NCBI RefSeq assembly: GCF_003367705.1
Contig: NZ_CP031425.1
Coordinates: 1,302,001 to 1,366,000 of the forward strand
DNA: 64,000 nucleotides
Direction of reading: 5' to 3'
Origin: Microbacterium foliorum
GTDB lineage: Bacteria; Actinomycetota; Actinomycetes; Actinomycetales; Microbacteriaceae
Under the pieces are notes generated by a model that saw only the letters and a program-made list of their open reading frames with translations, was not told the DNA's origin and made no database searches. This document shows, one piece after another, positions 17,271-25,835 of this stretch; position 1 is the first letter of the stretch; every line of letters begins with the position of its first letter. A program made the position numbers and the translations under genes.

Positions 17271-18123
17271 AGCGACCCTCCAGACGGCGGAAGACGATCT
17301 CGCCGATGATCAGGATGACGATGGAGACGGCGAGAGCGATCACCGCGTGGAACCACATCGACGGCAGCGGCTCGGCGTTCGCGGGATTCAGAGCATGCCA
17401 GATGCCGTAGTGGAACAGCTCGACGGCACCGGTGATCGGGTTCAGCGCGTACAGCTGGAACAGCCATTCGGGGACCTTGGTGGCCACCATCTGCCACTGG
17501 TACATCACCGGCGATGCCCAGACCGAGATCATGACGATGATCTCCACGAAGCTCTGCGCATCGCGGAACGTGACGTTGATCGCGCCGAAGAGCAGTCCGA
17601 GGCCCGTCGCGAGCAGCGAGATGATGACGAGACCGAGCAGGAGGGCGGCGATGCCGATGACGCTCGGAGACCAGCCGAAGAAGAGGGCGATCACCAGCAC
17701 CACGATGATCTGCGGGACCGTGTTGATGGCCGCGACCATCGTGCTCGCGACCGGGAACATCTGCCGCGGGAAGTAGATCTTCTTGATCAGCGCGGCGTTC
17801 TCGACGAGGGACTTCGTGGCGTTCGCGAACGACTCGTTGAAGAACGTCACCGCGGTGATACCGGACAGCAGGTAGATCGGGTAGTACTCGATGCTGTCGT
17901 TCAGGCGCAGGAACACGCCGAGCGCGAAGTAGAAGACGAGGAACTGGATCAGCGGCTTGACGTACGACCACAGCCACCCGAGCACAGAGCCGCGGTAGCG
18001 GATGCCGACTTCCTTGCGGACGATCAGGCTGAGCAGGTAACGACGACGGAACACGTCGAGCAGTCCAGTACTCGATCCGGGTTGCGTCAGTCGCAGCTCG
18101 GCGGGCACAGATGTTTGCGACAT
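17254..18123 (-). CDS. Polysaccharide ABC exporter permease (Wzm/TagG type)
   Basis: The 289-residue protein has an amphipathic N-terminus (RRRYLLSLIVRKEVGIRYRG), about six membrane helices and the ABC-2 pattern SVLGWLWSYVKPL, KKIYFPRQMFP and NPITGAVELFHYG. It forms the membrane channel for a lipid-linked polysaccharide together with the ATPase encoded downstream. The ATG at 18123 follows GACGAGGACGCC. TATGAT at 18183-18178 could be its -10, giving a leader of roughly 50 nt. Confidence 0.9.
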   Translation of the reverse strand: MSQTSVPAELRLTQPGSSTGLLDVFRRRYLLSLIVRKEVGIRYRGSVLGWLWSYVKPLIQFLVFYFALGVFLRLNDSIEYYPIYLLSGITAVTFFNESFANATKSLVENAALIKKIYFPRQMFPVASTMVAAINTVPQIIVVLVIALFFGWSPSVIGIAALLLGLVIISLLATGLGLLFGAINVTFRDAQSFVEIIVMISVWASPVMYQWQMVATKVPEWLFQLYALNPITGAVELFHYGIWHALNPANAEPLPSMWFHAVIALAVSIVILIIGEIVFRRLEGRFAQDL

Positions 18124-18274
18124 GGCGTCCTCGTCACCTCCGTCAGACGTCCTGTTCGGGGGGGAACGCCTCGTCAATCATAGGTTCTCCGAATCACGCG
18201 CTTCGTCATTGTGCAACGCTCGCGGAGTGTCGGGTGGCGGGCAGCTTCGTATGCGACCTCCGATCGGGCGGAGG

Positions 18275-18280
18275 TAGGCT
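18275..18280 (+). promoter_or_regulatory. Probable -10 (TAGGCT) upstream of GT2 gene
   Basis: TAGGCT lies 5 nt before an in-frame GTG (18286) and 44 nt before the preferred ATG (18325), so it could serve a leaderless longer form or a short-leader form. Confidence 0.4.
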
Positions 18281-18324
18281 CCTTCGTGACCGATCACACG
18301 ACCACGACGGGGAGCCGAGCGGCA

Positions 18325-19377
18325 ATGACCTCTCAGAGCGGCTGGATCGTACTCGCCGCATATCAACCGAACGCCGAGCTCTTCGCTCGCCAGCTGCGCA
18401 GCATCCAGGCTCAGACGATGCGGGAGTGGACCTGTGTCATCTCCGTCGACGGAGACGACGCCACCGTACGTCGCGTGCTGGCGGAGACGGTCGGCGATGA
18501 CGGCCGGTTTCGTGTGGTCGCAGACGGCATCAGGCGCGGTTTCTATCTCAATTTCGAACGCGGCCTGCTCGAGGTGCCGGTGAACGCACCGTGGGTCGCA
18601 CTCAGCGACCAGGACGACTACTGGTGCGAGGGCAAGCTCGCCCTCCTCACGGCGCAGCTCGAGACATCGCCCCTCGCCTCCGGGCAGGCGCGTCTGGTGA
18701 GGCATCCGTCCGGGGAGGTCACCGGCGTCACCGACCGCACATTCTCCGGAGGCGCGCAACTGGTACTTGCCAACCAGGTCACCGGTTCGCTCTGCGTGTT
18801 CAGGGGTGAGCTGCTCGAGACGGCGCTGCCCTTCCCACGCGTGCCCACGCGGGTGGAGACGCACGACCACTGGCTGGCCGTCGTCGCGGCGACGTACGGC
18901 GACCTGGCCATCGTGGGGGATGTGGTGCAGGACTACGTCCAGCACGGATCGAACGTCTACGGGGATCCCTCCCAGCAGAAGGCGATGGGGCTCGCCGAGA
19001 CCGTTCGTGAGACGTTGGCCAAGGCGCGCAAGTATGAGGGGAATGCCGGTCCTCTCGCAGTCCTGCGGATGTTCTTCCTCGTGCAGGTCGGATGGCGTCA
19101 GGTGATCGTCGAGGTGCTGCAGGCCCGTGGCCGCCCTGTCGACGCGGGCATCGACGCGGCGTTCGGACGTCGTCGACGCCTGCGTCCGCTGCGCCGTCTC
19201 CAGCACGATGCCGAGGTCGCGGGAACGATGGTGCGACGTTCCTCCATCGAGTACCTGATCAGCTGGGCGGCCGGAGCATTCACCGGAGGGCGCCGTCGTG
19301 CGCACGCGCTCGCAGCGCGGGCGTCGGCGGCCGGCACCGCATCCACTCGCGACGGCGCACAGGACAGTCCACGATAG
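18325..19377 (+). CDS. Family 2 glycosyltransferase
   Basis: From the ATG at 18325 the protein has 350 residues. GWIVLAAYQPNAELFARQLRSI opens a GT-A domain, ISVDGDD and WVALSDQDDYWCEGKLALL hold the acidic metal/donor motif, and ETHDHWLAVVAATYG is the acceptor region. The SDQDD..W pattern is typical of rhamnosyl- and related transferases of surface polysaccharide loci. GGGGAG 10 nt upstream supports this ATG; an alternative leaderless GTG at 18286 would add 13 residues. It is divergent from the exporter permease, so it may extend the glycan that exporter carries. Confidence 0.85.
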   Translation: MTSQSGWIVLAAYQPNAELFARQLRSIQAQTMREWTCVISVDGDDATVRRVLAETVGDDGRFRVVADGIRRGFYLNFERGLLEVPVNAPWVALSDQDDYWCEGKLALLTAQLETSPLASGQARLVRHPSGEVTGVTDRTFSGGAQLVLANQVTGSLCVFRGELLETALPFPRVPTRVETHDHWLAVVAATYGDLAIVGDVVQDYVQHGSNVYGDPSQQKAMGLAETVRETLAKARKYEGNAGPLAVLRMFFLVQVGWRQVIVEVLQARGRPVDAGIDAAFGRRRRLRPLRRLQHDAEVAGTMVRRSSIEYLISWAAGAFTGGRRRAHALAARASAAGTASTRDGAQDSPR

Positions 19378-19455
19378 GATCGGTGCGGCGCGGCCGTCGT
19401 CCGGCAGTGCGGCGCGATCAATGACAGCCGTCGACCAGGAGAGCACGACACACCC

Positions 19456-21396
19456 ATGACGATCTGGATCGAACTCCTGCTCGCGCTCGGCATGCTCGGT
19501 CTGCTGATCTTCCTCCCCGGTTATCTCATCGCCCGAGCTCTCGGGCTGCGAGGGCTGTGGTCGGTCGCCGTATCCGGCCCCGCATCGGTGACCGTCGTCG
19601 TGGTCGCATCCATCGCCGCCCCTCTCGTGGGCATGAGATGGGGCGCGCTTCCTGTCGCGATCGTCGCCGTCGCGCTGATCGCCGTCGTGGTCGCGTTCCG
19701 CATGCTGCTGTGGCGGGGATCCATGCCCACGTCTCCGCAGGAGAGTCTGAGGCCGTTGGCGCTCGTCGCGACGGTGGCAGCGCCCCTCGTGATCCTGGTG
19801 CAGGTGGTCCTCATGATCGCCTCGCCCGATCACATCTCGCAGACGTTCGACAACATCTTCCACCTGAACGCCGTGCGCTACATCCTCGAGACGGGCAATG
19901 CGTCGCCCTTCTGGGTGTCGTCGCTGACCAGCGCCGAGTCGGGGACCGTCCCGACCTTCTACCCCGACGGCTGGCACGCGCTCTCCGCCCTCCTCGTCGA
20001 GCTGAGCGGCGTGTCGATCCCGGTCGCCTCGAACGCGCTTCTGATCGGTTTCGCCGCGTTCACCTGGACGATGGGGATCATCGTTCTCACCCGGGAGTTC
20101 TGGGGCGGACGCACCGTGACGATCGTCGCGGCGGCGGCCGCATCGACCTGTTTCCCGGCCTTCCCGCTGTTGCTCGCCGACTACGGCGTCCTCTTCCCGT
20201 ACCTGATGGCCGTGAGCTTCGTCCCGGTATCCCTGGCTCTGCTGGTGAGAGCGGTACTGGGCTCGCACTCGGGCGGGCGGGATCGCACTCCCTGGTTCAT
20301 CGCACTGGTCGGACTGCTTCCGGCTCTCGCCGTGAGCCACCCCGGTGCGCTCGTCGCGCTGCTGGCATTCGCCGCGGTCGTGTTGGTCACGGCCGCCATT
20401 CGACGCGCTGTGGCCACTCCGGGGCAGACTCCCGGAGGAATCTGGCCGTGGGTGGGCATCGGCGCTTATCTGCTCATCGCCGCGGGCCTCTGGTACTTCC
20501 TGCGACCGCCCGAGGATGCCCGGACCTGGGCCCCGGAGATGACCGTCGGGCAGGCGCTCGGCGAGATCATCACCGCCTCCGTGAACCGCGCTCCGGTGAA
20601 TCTCGGGATGGCCGTGCTCATCGTTCTGGGCGTCGTGGCGATCTTCCGGGCACGGACGGCTCGCGGGTGGCTCGCCTTCGCCCTCTTCGTGCTCGCGGCA
20701 GCGCTGTACGTGACGGTCGCCGGTGTTCCGTACCTCGTGCTGCGCGACATCCTCGTCGGAGCCTGGTACAACAACATCCCGCGTCTTGCCGCGCTCATGC
20801 CCCTGGTCTGGGTGCCTCTGGTCGCGCTCGGGTTCACGACGGCCTGGGACGCGCTCATCGCACGTCGTCGGACCGCAGGCAAGACGGTGCTCACGACCAC
20901 TCTGGTAGCCGCGATCGTGGTCGCGCTCTTCCCGCTCCCTCAGGCGATGAGCATGCGTCAAGCGATACGGGATGCGAGATCGAACTACGCTGTGACGACT
21001 CAGGCGCCGCTTCTCAGCACGGATGAAAGAACCCTCCTCGACCGTCTGGACGACGAGGTTCCGGCGGATGCTGTCATCATCGGCAGTCCCTGGACCGGCA
21101 CAGCTCTCGCGTACGCTCTGGCGGACAGGGAAGTGCTGCTGCCCCATACCCTCATGTATGTCTCGCCCGAGATGCAGGAGATCCTGGACAGACTGGACAC
21201 GGCCAAGACCGGCTCTCAGGTCTGTGAGCTCATGCTCGACCGCCGGGTCGCCTACGTGCTCGATTTCGGTCGACGCGAGGTCAACGATGGAAAGCACGTG
21301 TACAAGGGGCTCGATCGGCTCGCGACATCCGATGCGGTCGAGCTCGTCGATTCAGAAGGCGCCGCGCGTCTCTACCGCGTCACCGCTTGCGGCTGA
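19456..21396 (+). CDS. DUF6541-type polytopic membrane protein
   Basis: The 646-residue protein has about 13-14 predicted membrane helices. A luminal/extracellular segment after the first helices contains DHISQTFDNIFHLNAVRYILETG and YPDGWHALSALLVELSG, the family signature, and a soluble C-terminal domain (about 510-646) contains VIIGSPWTGTALAYAL. The organisation resembles GT-C glycosyltransferases that use polyprenyl-linked sugars on the outer face, with acidic residues in the first loop, but activity has not been shown for this family to my knowledge. It follows a GT2 gene with TAGGAT at 19374-19379 and an AGGAGAG near the ATG. Confidence 0.72.
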   Translation: MTIWIELLLALGMLGLLIFLPGYLIARALGLRGLWSVAVSGPASVTVVVVASIAAPLVGMRWGALPVAIVAVALIAVVVAFRMLLWRGSMPTSPQESLRPLALVATVAAPLVILVQVVLMIASPDHISQTFDNIFHLNAVRYILETGNASPFWVSSLTSAESGTVPTFYPDGWHALSALLVELSGVSIPVASNALLIGFAAFTWTMGIIVLTREFWGGRTVTIVAAAAASTCFPAFPLLLADYGVLFPYLMAVSFVPVSLALLVRAVLGSHSGGRDRTPWFIALVGLLPALAVSHPGALVALLAFAAVVLVTAAIRRAVATPGQTPGGIWPWVGIGAYLLIAAGLWYFLRPPEDARTWAPEMTVGQALGEIITASVNRAPVNLGMAVLIVLGVVAIFRARTARGWLAFALFVLAAALYVTVAGVPYLVLRDILVGAWYNNIPRLAALMPLVWVPLVALGFTTAWDALIARRRTAGKTVLTTTLVAAIVVALFPLPQAMSMRQAIRDARSNYAVTTQAPLLSTDERTLLDRLDDEVPADAVIIGSPWTGTALAYALADREVLLPHTLMYVSPEMQEILDRLDTAKTGSQVCELMLDRRVAYVLDFGRREVNDGKHVYKGLDRLATSDAVELVDSEGAARLYRVTACG

Positions 21397-21416
21397 GGCT
21401 GACCCGCAGATGCTCG

Positions 21417-21500
21417 ACTGAGGTCGAGCCTCTGGGGCTGAGCCTCTAGGGCCGAGCGTGAGGCTGAGGTCGAGGCTTGCTGAGCGTGAGCCTGAGGGGC
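21417..21500. repeat. Degenerate short repeats between convergent genes
   Basis: The 128-bp gap between convergent genes is rich in copies of CTGAGGTCGAG (21417-21427 and 21463-21473), GAGCCTCT (near 21426 and 21440) and GAGCGTGAG (near 21454 and 21482). Some copies are mutually inverted, so the region can fold and may act as a terminator. No open reading frame of note is seen here. Confidence 0.45.
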
Positions 21501-21524
21501 TCTCTGTCGGACAGCTCCGGCGCC

Positions 21525-22793
21525 TCACGCCGACTCGGCGGCGAGACCGCGCAAGGCGGTCCGCGACCTGTACACGGCGAGGCCGATCGAGGTCAGGGCG
21601 AGCGCGATCAGAGCCCCGGGGACCCCCAGAAGCAGCGTCCCTCCCAGAACGCCGAGCAGTGCTGCTCCGGTGGCGACGCCCGCGGAGAGCGCCAGTTCTC
21701 GGGAACGGCCGAGCGTGACGAGTACAGCGAGACCCGTGACCTGGCTGATAGCCTCACCCGCGAAGCCCAGTCCCATCACCACGGCGATGAGGATGGGGAT
21801 GGTGATGGCTCCCTGCGACAGCAGAGGCGCGACCCAGGGAGCGCAGGTGATCATTCCGATGGCGCCGACCACCCCGATCGCGCACGCGACGAGCATCGCG
21901 ATGCGCCCGCGAGAGCGGATGTGCTCACGCCCCGCCTCGGGCACCCAGCTCTGGACGGCCTGCAGGATCGGCGCGAGGACCAGACCGGCGTAGCGTGACA
22001 GTCTGTCGGCCAGGACGAACAGCGGCAGCGCGGTGGCGGGGACGATGAGCTTGACGATCACGATGGGAAGCGTCGTGAGCAGACTCGTGGTGAAGGTGGC
22101 CGTGAACCCCGGCACCTGATCGCTCAGGAGACCGCGCAGCGTCTGGGAGCGATCGACCCGCCACTGCCCGTCGGCGGACCGGGTGGCGACGAACACGCAG
22201 GATGCGAGGAGTCCCAGCACCGCGAACGTCGCGGTGCACGATGCATAGGTGAGCAGCGAAGGGGCCAATAGCACGCCCACCAGCGCCGCTCCCTGGCCGA
22301 GGATCGCGGGCAGGGCGTCGAAGAGGAAGAGCGCGACCGGCCGGTTGGTGCCGATGAAGTACCAGCCTGCAGCGGCCGCCGGAGCCACCGCGGTGAGGGA
22401 GACGAGAGCGGCGATGATCGGATCGTCATGGACGATGAAGGCGGCGATGAACGTGCCTGCTCCCAGAACCGGAACCAGGATGAGGAGGCGCGCGAGCAGC
22501 GAGGTCGCGAAGAATGCCTTGCGCTCGGTCGGGGGAAGGCTCGCCACCGTGCTGGGACCGGTGGCGCCCCATCCGAAGCCGACGATGACGGCGAAGAACT
22601 GTGCGATCGACTGCAGCACGGCGAGGCGCGCCCAGGTGGTGTCGCCGAGCTGCCCGATCAGCACGGGGATCGACGCGACGCCGACCAGCGTCGACAGGAT
22701 GATCGACAGCGAGAACAGGAAGGAGCGCCGAACCAGTTCGTGACCGATGGCCTTGCGTGCACGCCCGCGGTGCGACGTCGGGCCGTCGTTCAT
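21525..22793 (-). CDS. Wzx-like polysaccharide flippase (MOP superfamily)
   Basis: The 422-residue, almost wholly hydrophobic protein has about 12 helices and starts with a basic segment and SFLFSLSIILSTLVGVASIPVLIGQLG, the usual start of MOP/Wzx exporters. Members flip polyprenyl-pyrophosphate-linked repeat units to the outer face. It is last in a three-gene minus-strand run joined by ATGA overlaps (two glycosyltransferases upstream), so it is the likely flippase for the unit those enzymes build. Its presence beside an ABC exporter means that two export routes are encoded. Confidence 0.82.
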   Translation of the reverse strand: MNDGPTSHRGRARKAIGHELVRRSFLFSLSIILSTLVGVASIPVLIGQLGDTTWARLAVLQSIAQFFAVIVGFGWGATGPSTVASLPPTERKAFFATSLLARLLILVPVLGAGTFIAAFIVHDDPIIAALVSLTAVAPAAAAGWYFIGTNRPVALFLFDALPAILGQGAALVGVLLAPSLLTYASCTATFAVLGLLASCVFVATRSADGQWRVDRSQTLRGLLSDQVPGFTATFTTSLLTTLPIVIVKLIVPATALPLFVLADRLSRYAGLVLAPILQAVQSWVPEAGREHIRSRGRIAMLVACAIGVVGAIGMITCAPWVAPLLSQGAITIPILIAVVMGLGFAGEAISQVTGLAVLVTLGRSRELALSAGVATGAALLGVLGGTLLLGVPGALIALALTSIGLAVYRSRTALRGLAAESA

Positions 22794-23713
22794 GGTGCCT
22801 TCCTGCCGAGGCGGTTGAGTCGCGACACCAACGACGCCGGGATCCGGCCGCCCACATCGGCGCGTCCGTCGCGGATGCCGTGGCGCAATGCCAGCAGCTG
22901 CGCCCTGCGGTCACCGGCCACGAGCAGTCCGCCGATGATCATCGACGAGAGAAGCCTTGTGCGGCGCCACGTCCACATCGTGCGCTCGCGCCCGAAACGG
23001 CGGGACAGGATGACAGAGTTGCGCACCATGTAATAGGTGCGGAAAGGCGCGTGGTAGAGCAGATGACGCGCCCGGCCGCCGAGGACGAGTGGGCGCCCGA
23101 AGACAGTGAGGGGGACGAGCGTCCCCAGTTCGTGGCCGATGTCGGTATCGGGAACGAGCACGTAGCGGAACCCTTCTCGCCATGCTCGCAGCGTGTACTC
23201 GCTGTCGACCGCGTCGATGAAGAGCGATTCGTCGAAGGGGCCCACACGGTCGTAGGCCTCGAGACGAACCAGCTGACCGGCCTGGATCGGGTCGAAGGGG
23301 TGGCCGTCGTGATCCAGGAGGACACCTGTCCCTCCCGCGGAGGAGGGGACCGCGCCGACGGGTCGTTCGCCACGCGTGAGGGCAGAGTCCAACTCGGCGA
23401 GCGCGCGCCGGACGTATCCGTCGGGAATCCAGGAGTCCTGGTCGAGCGTGAGGACGTGCGTCGCACCCGCGTCGCGAGCCGCGGTGAAGCCGACGTTCAG
23501 GGCCTTCGCGATACCGCCATTCTCAGGCAGTTCGATCACGTGCACCCGGGGGTCCTCGAAACCGAGCGCGACAGTCGAGGCGGTTCCGTCATCCACGAGG
23601 ACGACGGAACGGACCTGCGTCAGCACGTCCGACACGTGGCCGCGCAGACCTTCGGGCGCGCGGAACGTCGGGATCACGGCGATGACGACCGCCTCGGTCG
23701 GAGTATCGGTCAT
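22790..23713 (-). CDS. Family 2 glycosyltransferase, rhamnosyltransferase-like
   Basis: The 307-residue protein has VVIAVIPTFRAPEGL, VVLVDDGT, LPENGGIAKALNVGF and the THVLTLDQDSW motif; DQDS is characteristic of bacterial rhamnosyltransferases of the RfbN/RgpB group. The later SLFIDAVDSEYTLRAWREG is the acceptor motif. The C-terminus contains a hydrophobic stretch (SSMIIGGLLVAG). The dTDP-rhamnose genes 7 kb away fit such a donor. ATGA overlaps bind it to the glycosyltransferase upstream and the flippase downstream. Confidence 0.85.
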   Translation of the reverse strand: MTDTPTEAVVIAVIPTFRAPEGLRGHVSDVLTQVRSVVLVDDGTASTVALGFEDPRVHVIELPENGGIAKALNVGFTAARDAGATHVLTLDQDSWIPDGYVRRALAELDSALTRGERPVGAVPSSAGGTGVLLDHDGHPFDPIQAGQLVRLEAYDRVGPFDESLFIDAVDSEYTLRAWREGFRYVLVPDTDIGHELGTLVPLTVFGRPLVLGGRARHLLYHAPFRTYYMVRNSVILSRRFGRERTMWTWRRTRLLSSMIIGGLLVAGDRRAQLLALRHGIRDGRADVGGRIPASLVSRLNRLGRKAP

Positions 23714-24948
23714 CGGGAGCCCTCCTGGACGAGTTCCTCATACAGTGCGACGATCCGCTCGCTGAAGGCCTCGAGGCCGTACTCCCCGGCCGCCCAGTCG
23801 CGGATCTCGGACTCCCTGGCGCGGTCCGAGTCCCGCGCCGCGGCGACGACCGCGTCCGCGAACTCGTCGGGGTCGTCCGTGACACGGCGTATCGCGTCTG
23901 CGCGCTCGATGCCCTCTGCGCCGACGGGGGTCGCCACGACGGGGATGCCGCGGAGCAGCGCGTCGATCGTCTTGAACTTCACCCCGGCGCCGTTGTGAAG
24001 AGGAACGACGATCACGTCGGCCTCATCGAGATGGGGATCCATCGATTCGACGAATCCCGTCACCGTGACAGAAGGATCCTCGGCGGCGATCTGTCGCAGC
24101 GCCGAGCTGGGATGGGCGCCCACCACCGTGAACCGCGCGGAGGGCAGCGCTGCGCGCACCCGTGGCCAGACGCGCTGCAGGAACCATCGTGCCGCCTCGT
24201 CGTTGTCGGGACGCCCCATCGCGCCGCTGAACACGACCGTGGGGGAGGAGCCCACCGTACGTGCCGACGATGCGGTCGGTAGAGCGAAGCCGGGTCGGAC
24301 GACTTCGGGGCGGGCGCTAGGGGCGAGCGCGCGGACCAGACGGGCGTCCTTCTCGCTGAACACGACGACCATGTCGGCGGCCTCGAAGGTGCGGCGCTCG
24401 CGACGAGCGCTGAGCGTGGAGGCAAGCGTGTAGGCGAAGCGCTTCAGCACGCCCTGGGCGGTCTCGGCGGCCCGGGACCAGCGTTGTGTGATCACATCGT
24501 GCGCGATCACGACCAGTCGGGCGCGGGGTGATCGAGCCCGCGCGATTGGGATGAGGCTGCCCATCTCGGACCACTGGAACTCGACGATGTCGGCATCTGC
24601 CAGCAGAGCGGCCGCCGAGGGGCTGCGGCGCAGCGCGCGTCGGAACCACGCATGAGCGGAGCTCCCACGGAGCAGCGAGCCGACGTCGGCGACCGTCTTC
24701 AGACCATCGGACGCACTCGGACCCGAACCAGAGAGGACGAGCAACGGCCCCGCCGCCCCCTTGTCGACCGCCTCCCGGTTCAGCGCGGTCGCCGGCGCGA
24801 TCGCCGTGACCTCGAACGCGGTCCGGAGCGCGCGGTGATGCTGGAGGGCGTACTCGCCGCCCGCGTGCGCGATGCCGGTGTACGGGACGTACTTGGTCAC
24901 GCTGACCACGGTGGGACGGACACCGGGCTCAGGTGAGGATGCATGCAT
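23710..24948 (-). CDS. GT4-family glycosyltransferase
   Basis: The 412-residue GT-B enzyme has VTKYVPYTGIAHAGGEYALQ at the N-terminus, MVVVFSEKDARLVRAL in the linker, VVFSGAMGRPDNDEAARWF at the start of the C-terminal half, and a donor-site region VVPLHNGAGVKFKTIDALLRGIPVVATPVGAEGI. It should transfer a sugar from a nucleotide donor to a glycolipid intermediate. The ATG at 24948 has no ribosome site but has TAGGCT 7 nt upstream, so it is probably leaderless. It heads a three-gene run (GT4, GT2, flippase). Confidence 0.87.
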   Translation of the reverse strand: MHASSPEPGVRPTVVSVTKYVPYTGIAHAGGEYALQHHRALRTAFEVTAIAPATALNREAVDKGAAGPLLVLSGSGPSASDGLKTVADVGSLLRGSSAHAWFRRALRRSPSAAALLADADIVEFQWSEMGSLIPIARARSPRARLVVIAHDVITQRWSRAAETAQGVLKRFAYTLASTLSARRERRTFEAADMVVVFSEKDARLVRALAPSARPEVVRPGFALPTASSARTVGSSPTVVFSGAMGRPDNDEAARWFLQRVWPRVRAALPSARFTVVGAHPSSALRQIAAEDPSVTVTGFVESMDPHLDEADVIVVPLHNGAGVKFKTIDALLRGIPVVATPVGAEGIERADAIRRVTDDPDEFADAVVAAARDSDRARESEIRDWAAGEYGLEAFSERIVALYEELVQEGSR

Positions 24949-24954
24949 ATCAGC

Positions 24955-24961
24955 TAGCCTA
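24955..24961. promoter_or_regulatory. Overlapping divergent -10 elements (TAGCCT / TAGGCT)
   Basis: The 7-bp TAGCCTA contains a plus-strand TAGCCT (24955-24960, 8 nt before ATG 24969) and a minus-strand TAGGCT (24961-24956, 7 nt before ATG 24948). The start codons are only 20 bp apart, so both genes appear leaderless and the promoters cannot be occupied together. Confidence 0.55.
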
Positions 24962-24968
24962 GGCGTCG

Positions 24969-25835
24969 ATGTCCGAGATTAATGACGCCGCGTTGTCGGC
25001 TGCCCGATACGCCGCGGTGATCATCGCCTACCACCGCCAGGATCTCGTGTCGGCGGTGATCGAGCGCCTTCGCGCGCAGACCCGGCAGCCCGAGATGATC
25101 GTCGTCGTGGACAACGGAGGCGACATCGACGAGGCCGCTCTCGCCGGGGTCGGCGTCGCGCCAGTCCTCATCCGCCGCGGCGACAACCCCGGGTACGCGG
25201 TCGCGGTCAATGTGGCGGCGGAACGCGCGCGAGACGCGGGGATCGAGAACCTCCTGGTACTCACCCACGATGCGGTCTTCGGCCCCACACTCGCCGCCTC
25301 CCTTCTCGACGCGCTGGGCGCGGACGAGGGAGCGGGATGCGTCGCTCCGACGCTGCGCTGGGTCTCGCGGCCCGAGCGCATCTTCTCCTCGGGGGGTGTG
25401 GTCACGCGCGGAGGTCGTGCCTACCACCGGACCGATGAGATCCGGCACGCGAGGGCTGTGCACTGGGTGGATGGGGCGGTCCTGCTGCTCCGGCTCCGCG
25501 CGCTCGACGCGATCGGGGGCATGGACGAGCGGTACTTCCTCTACTTCGAAGACGTGGACACGGGATGGTCGCTGGCGAGAGCAGGTTGGCGCACTCTCGT
25601 GGTGCCGGAGACCGCACAGCAGGAGCCCGGCGCCCATCCGCTGCGCCTCGGCCTGCGCAACATGGTTCTCTTCGCCCGCAAGGCTCGGCTGCCGCGGATT
25701 CCGGTCGTCTTCGCCGTCGCACGTCGGGCCGCCGAGGAGCTCATCGTCGGCGTCCGACGCGATCGTCGACTCCCCGTCCTCGACGCGGGACGAGGCATCG
25801 CCGACGGTCTGCGCGATCGTCGGGGGAAGCCATGA
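24969..25835 (+). CDS. Family 2 glycosyltransferase
   Basis: The 288-residue protein has AAVIIAYHRQDLVSAVIERL, IVVVDNGG, RGDNPGYAVAVNVAA, LLVLTHDAVF in the place of the DxD motif, HWVDGAVLLLR and MDERYFLYFEDVDTGWSLARAGW. This is the WbbL/RfbF-like rhamnosyl or galactofuranosyl transferase pattern. The canonical DDD is replaced by THDA, so the metal-binding motif is weak. Its TGA overlaps the ATG of the next GT2 gene, so the two probably act in sequence on one acceptor. Confidence 0.85.
   Translation: MSEINDAALSAARYAAVIIAYHRQDLVSAVIERLRAQTRQPEMIVVVDNGGDIDEAALAGVGVAPVLIRRGDNPGYAVAVNVAAERARDAGIENLLVLTHDAVFGPTLAASLLDALGADEGAGCVAPTLRWVSRPERIFSSGGVVTRGGRAYHRTDEIRHARAVHWVDGAVLLLRLRALDAIGGMDERYFLYFEDVDTGWSLARAGWRTLVVPETAQQEPGAHPLRLGLRNMVLFARKARLPRIPVVFAVARRAAEELIVGVRRDRRLPVLDAGRGIADGLRDRRGKP

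Noticed and set aside
18178..21297. 1039-residue minus-strand open frame
   Set aside because: It is antisense to the GT2 gene and the DUF6541 membrane protein, is rich in Arg, His, Asp and Gln with no domain, and is explained by high GC in the third codon position.
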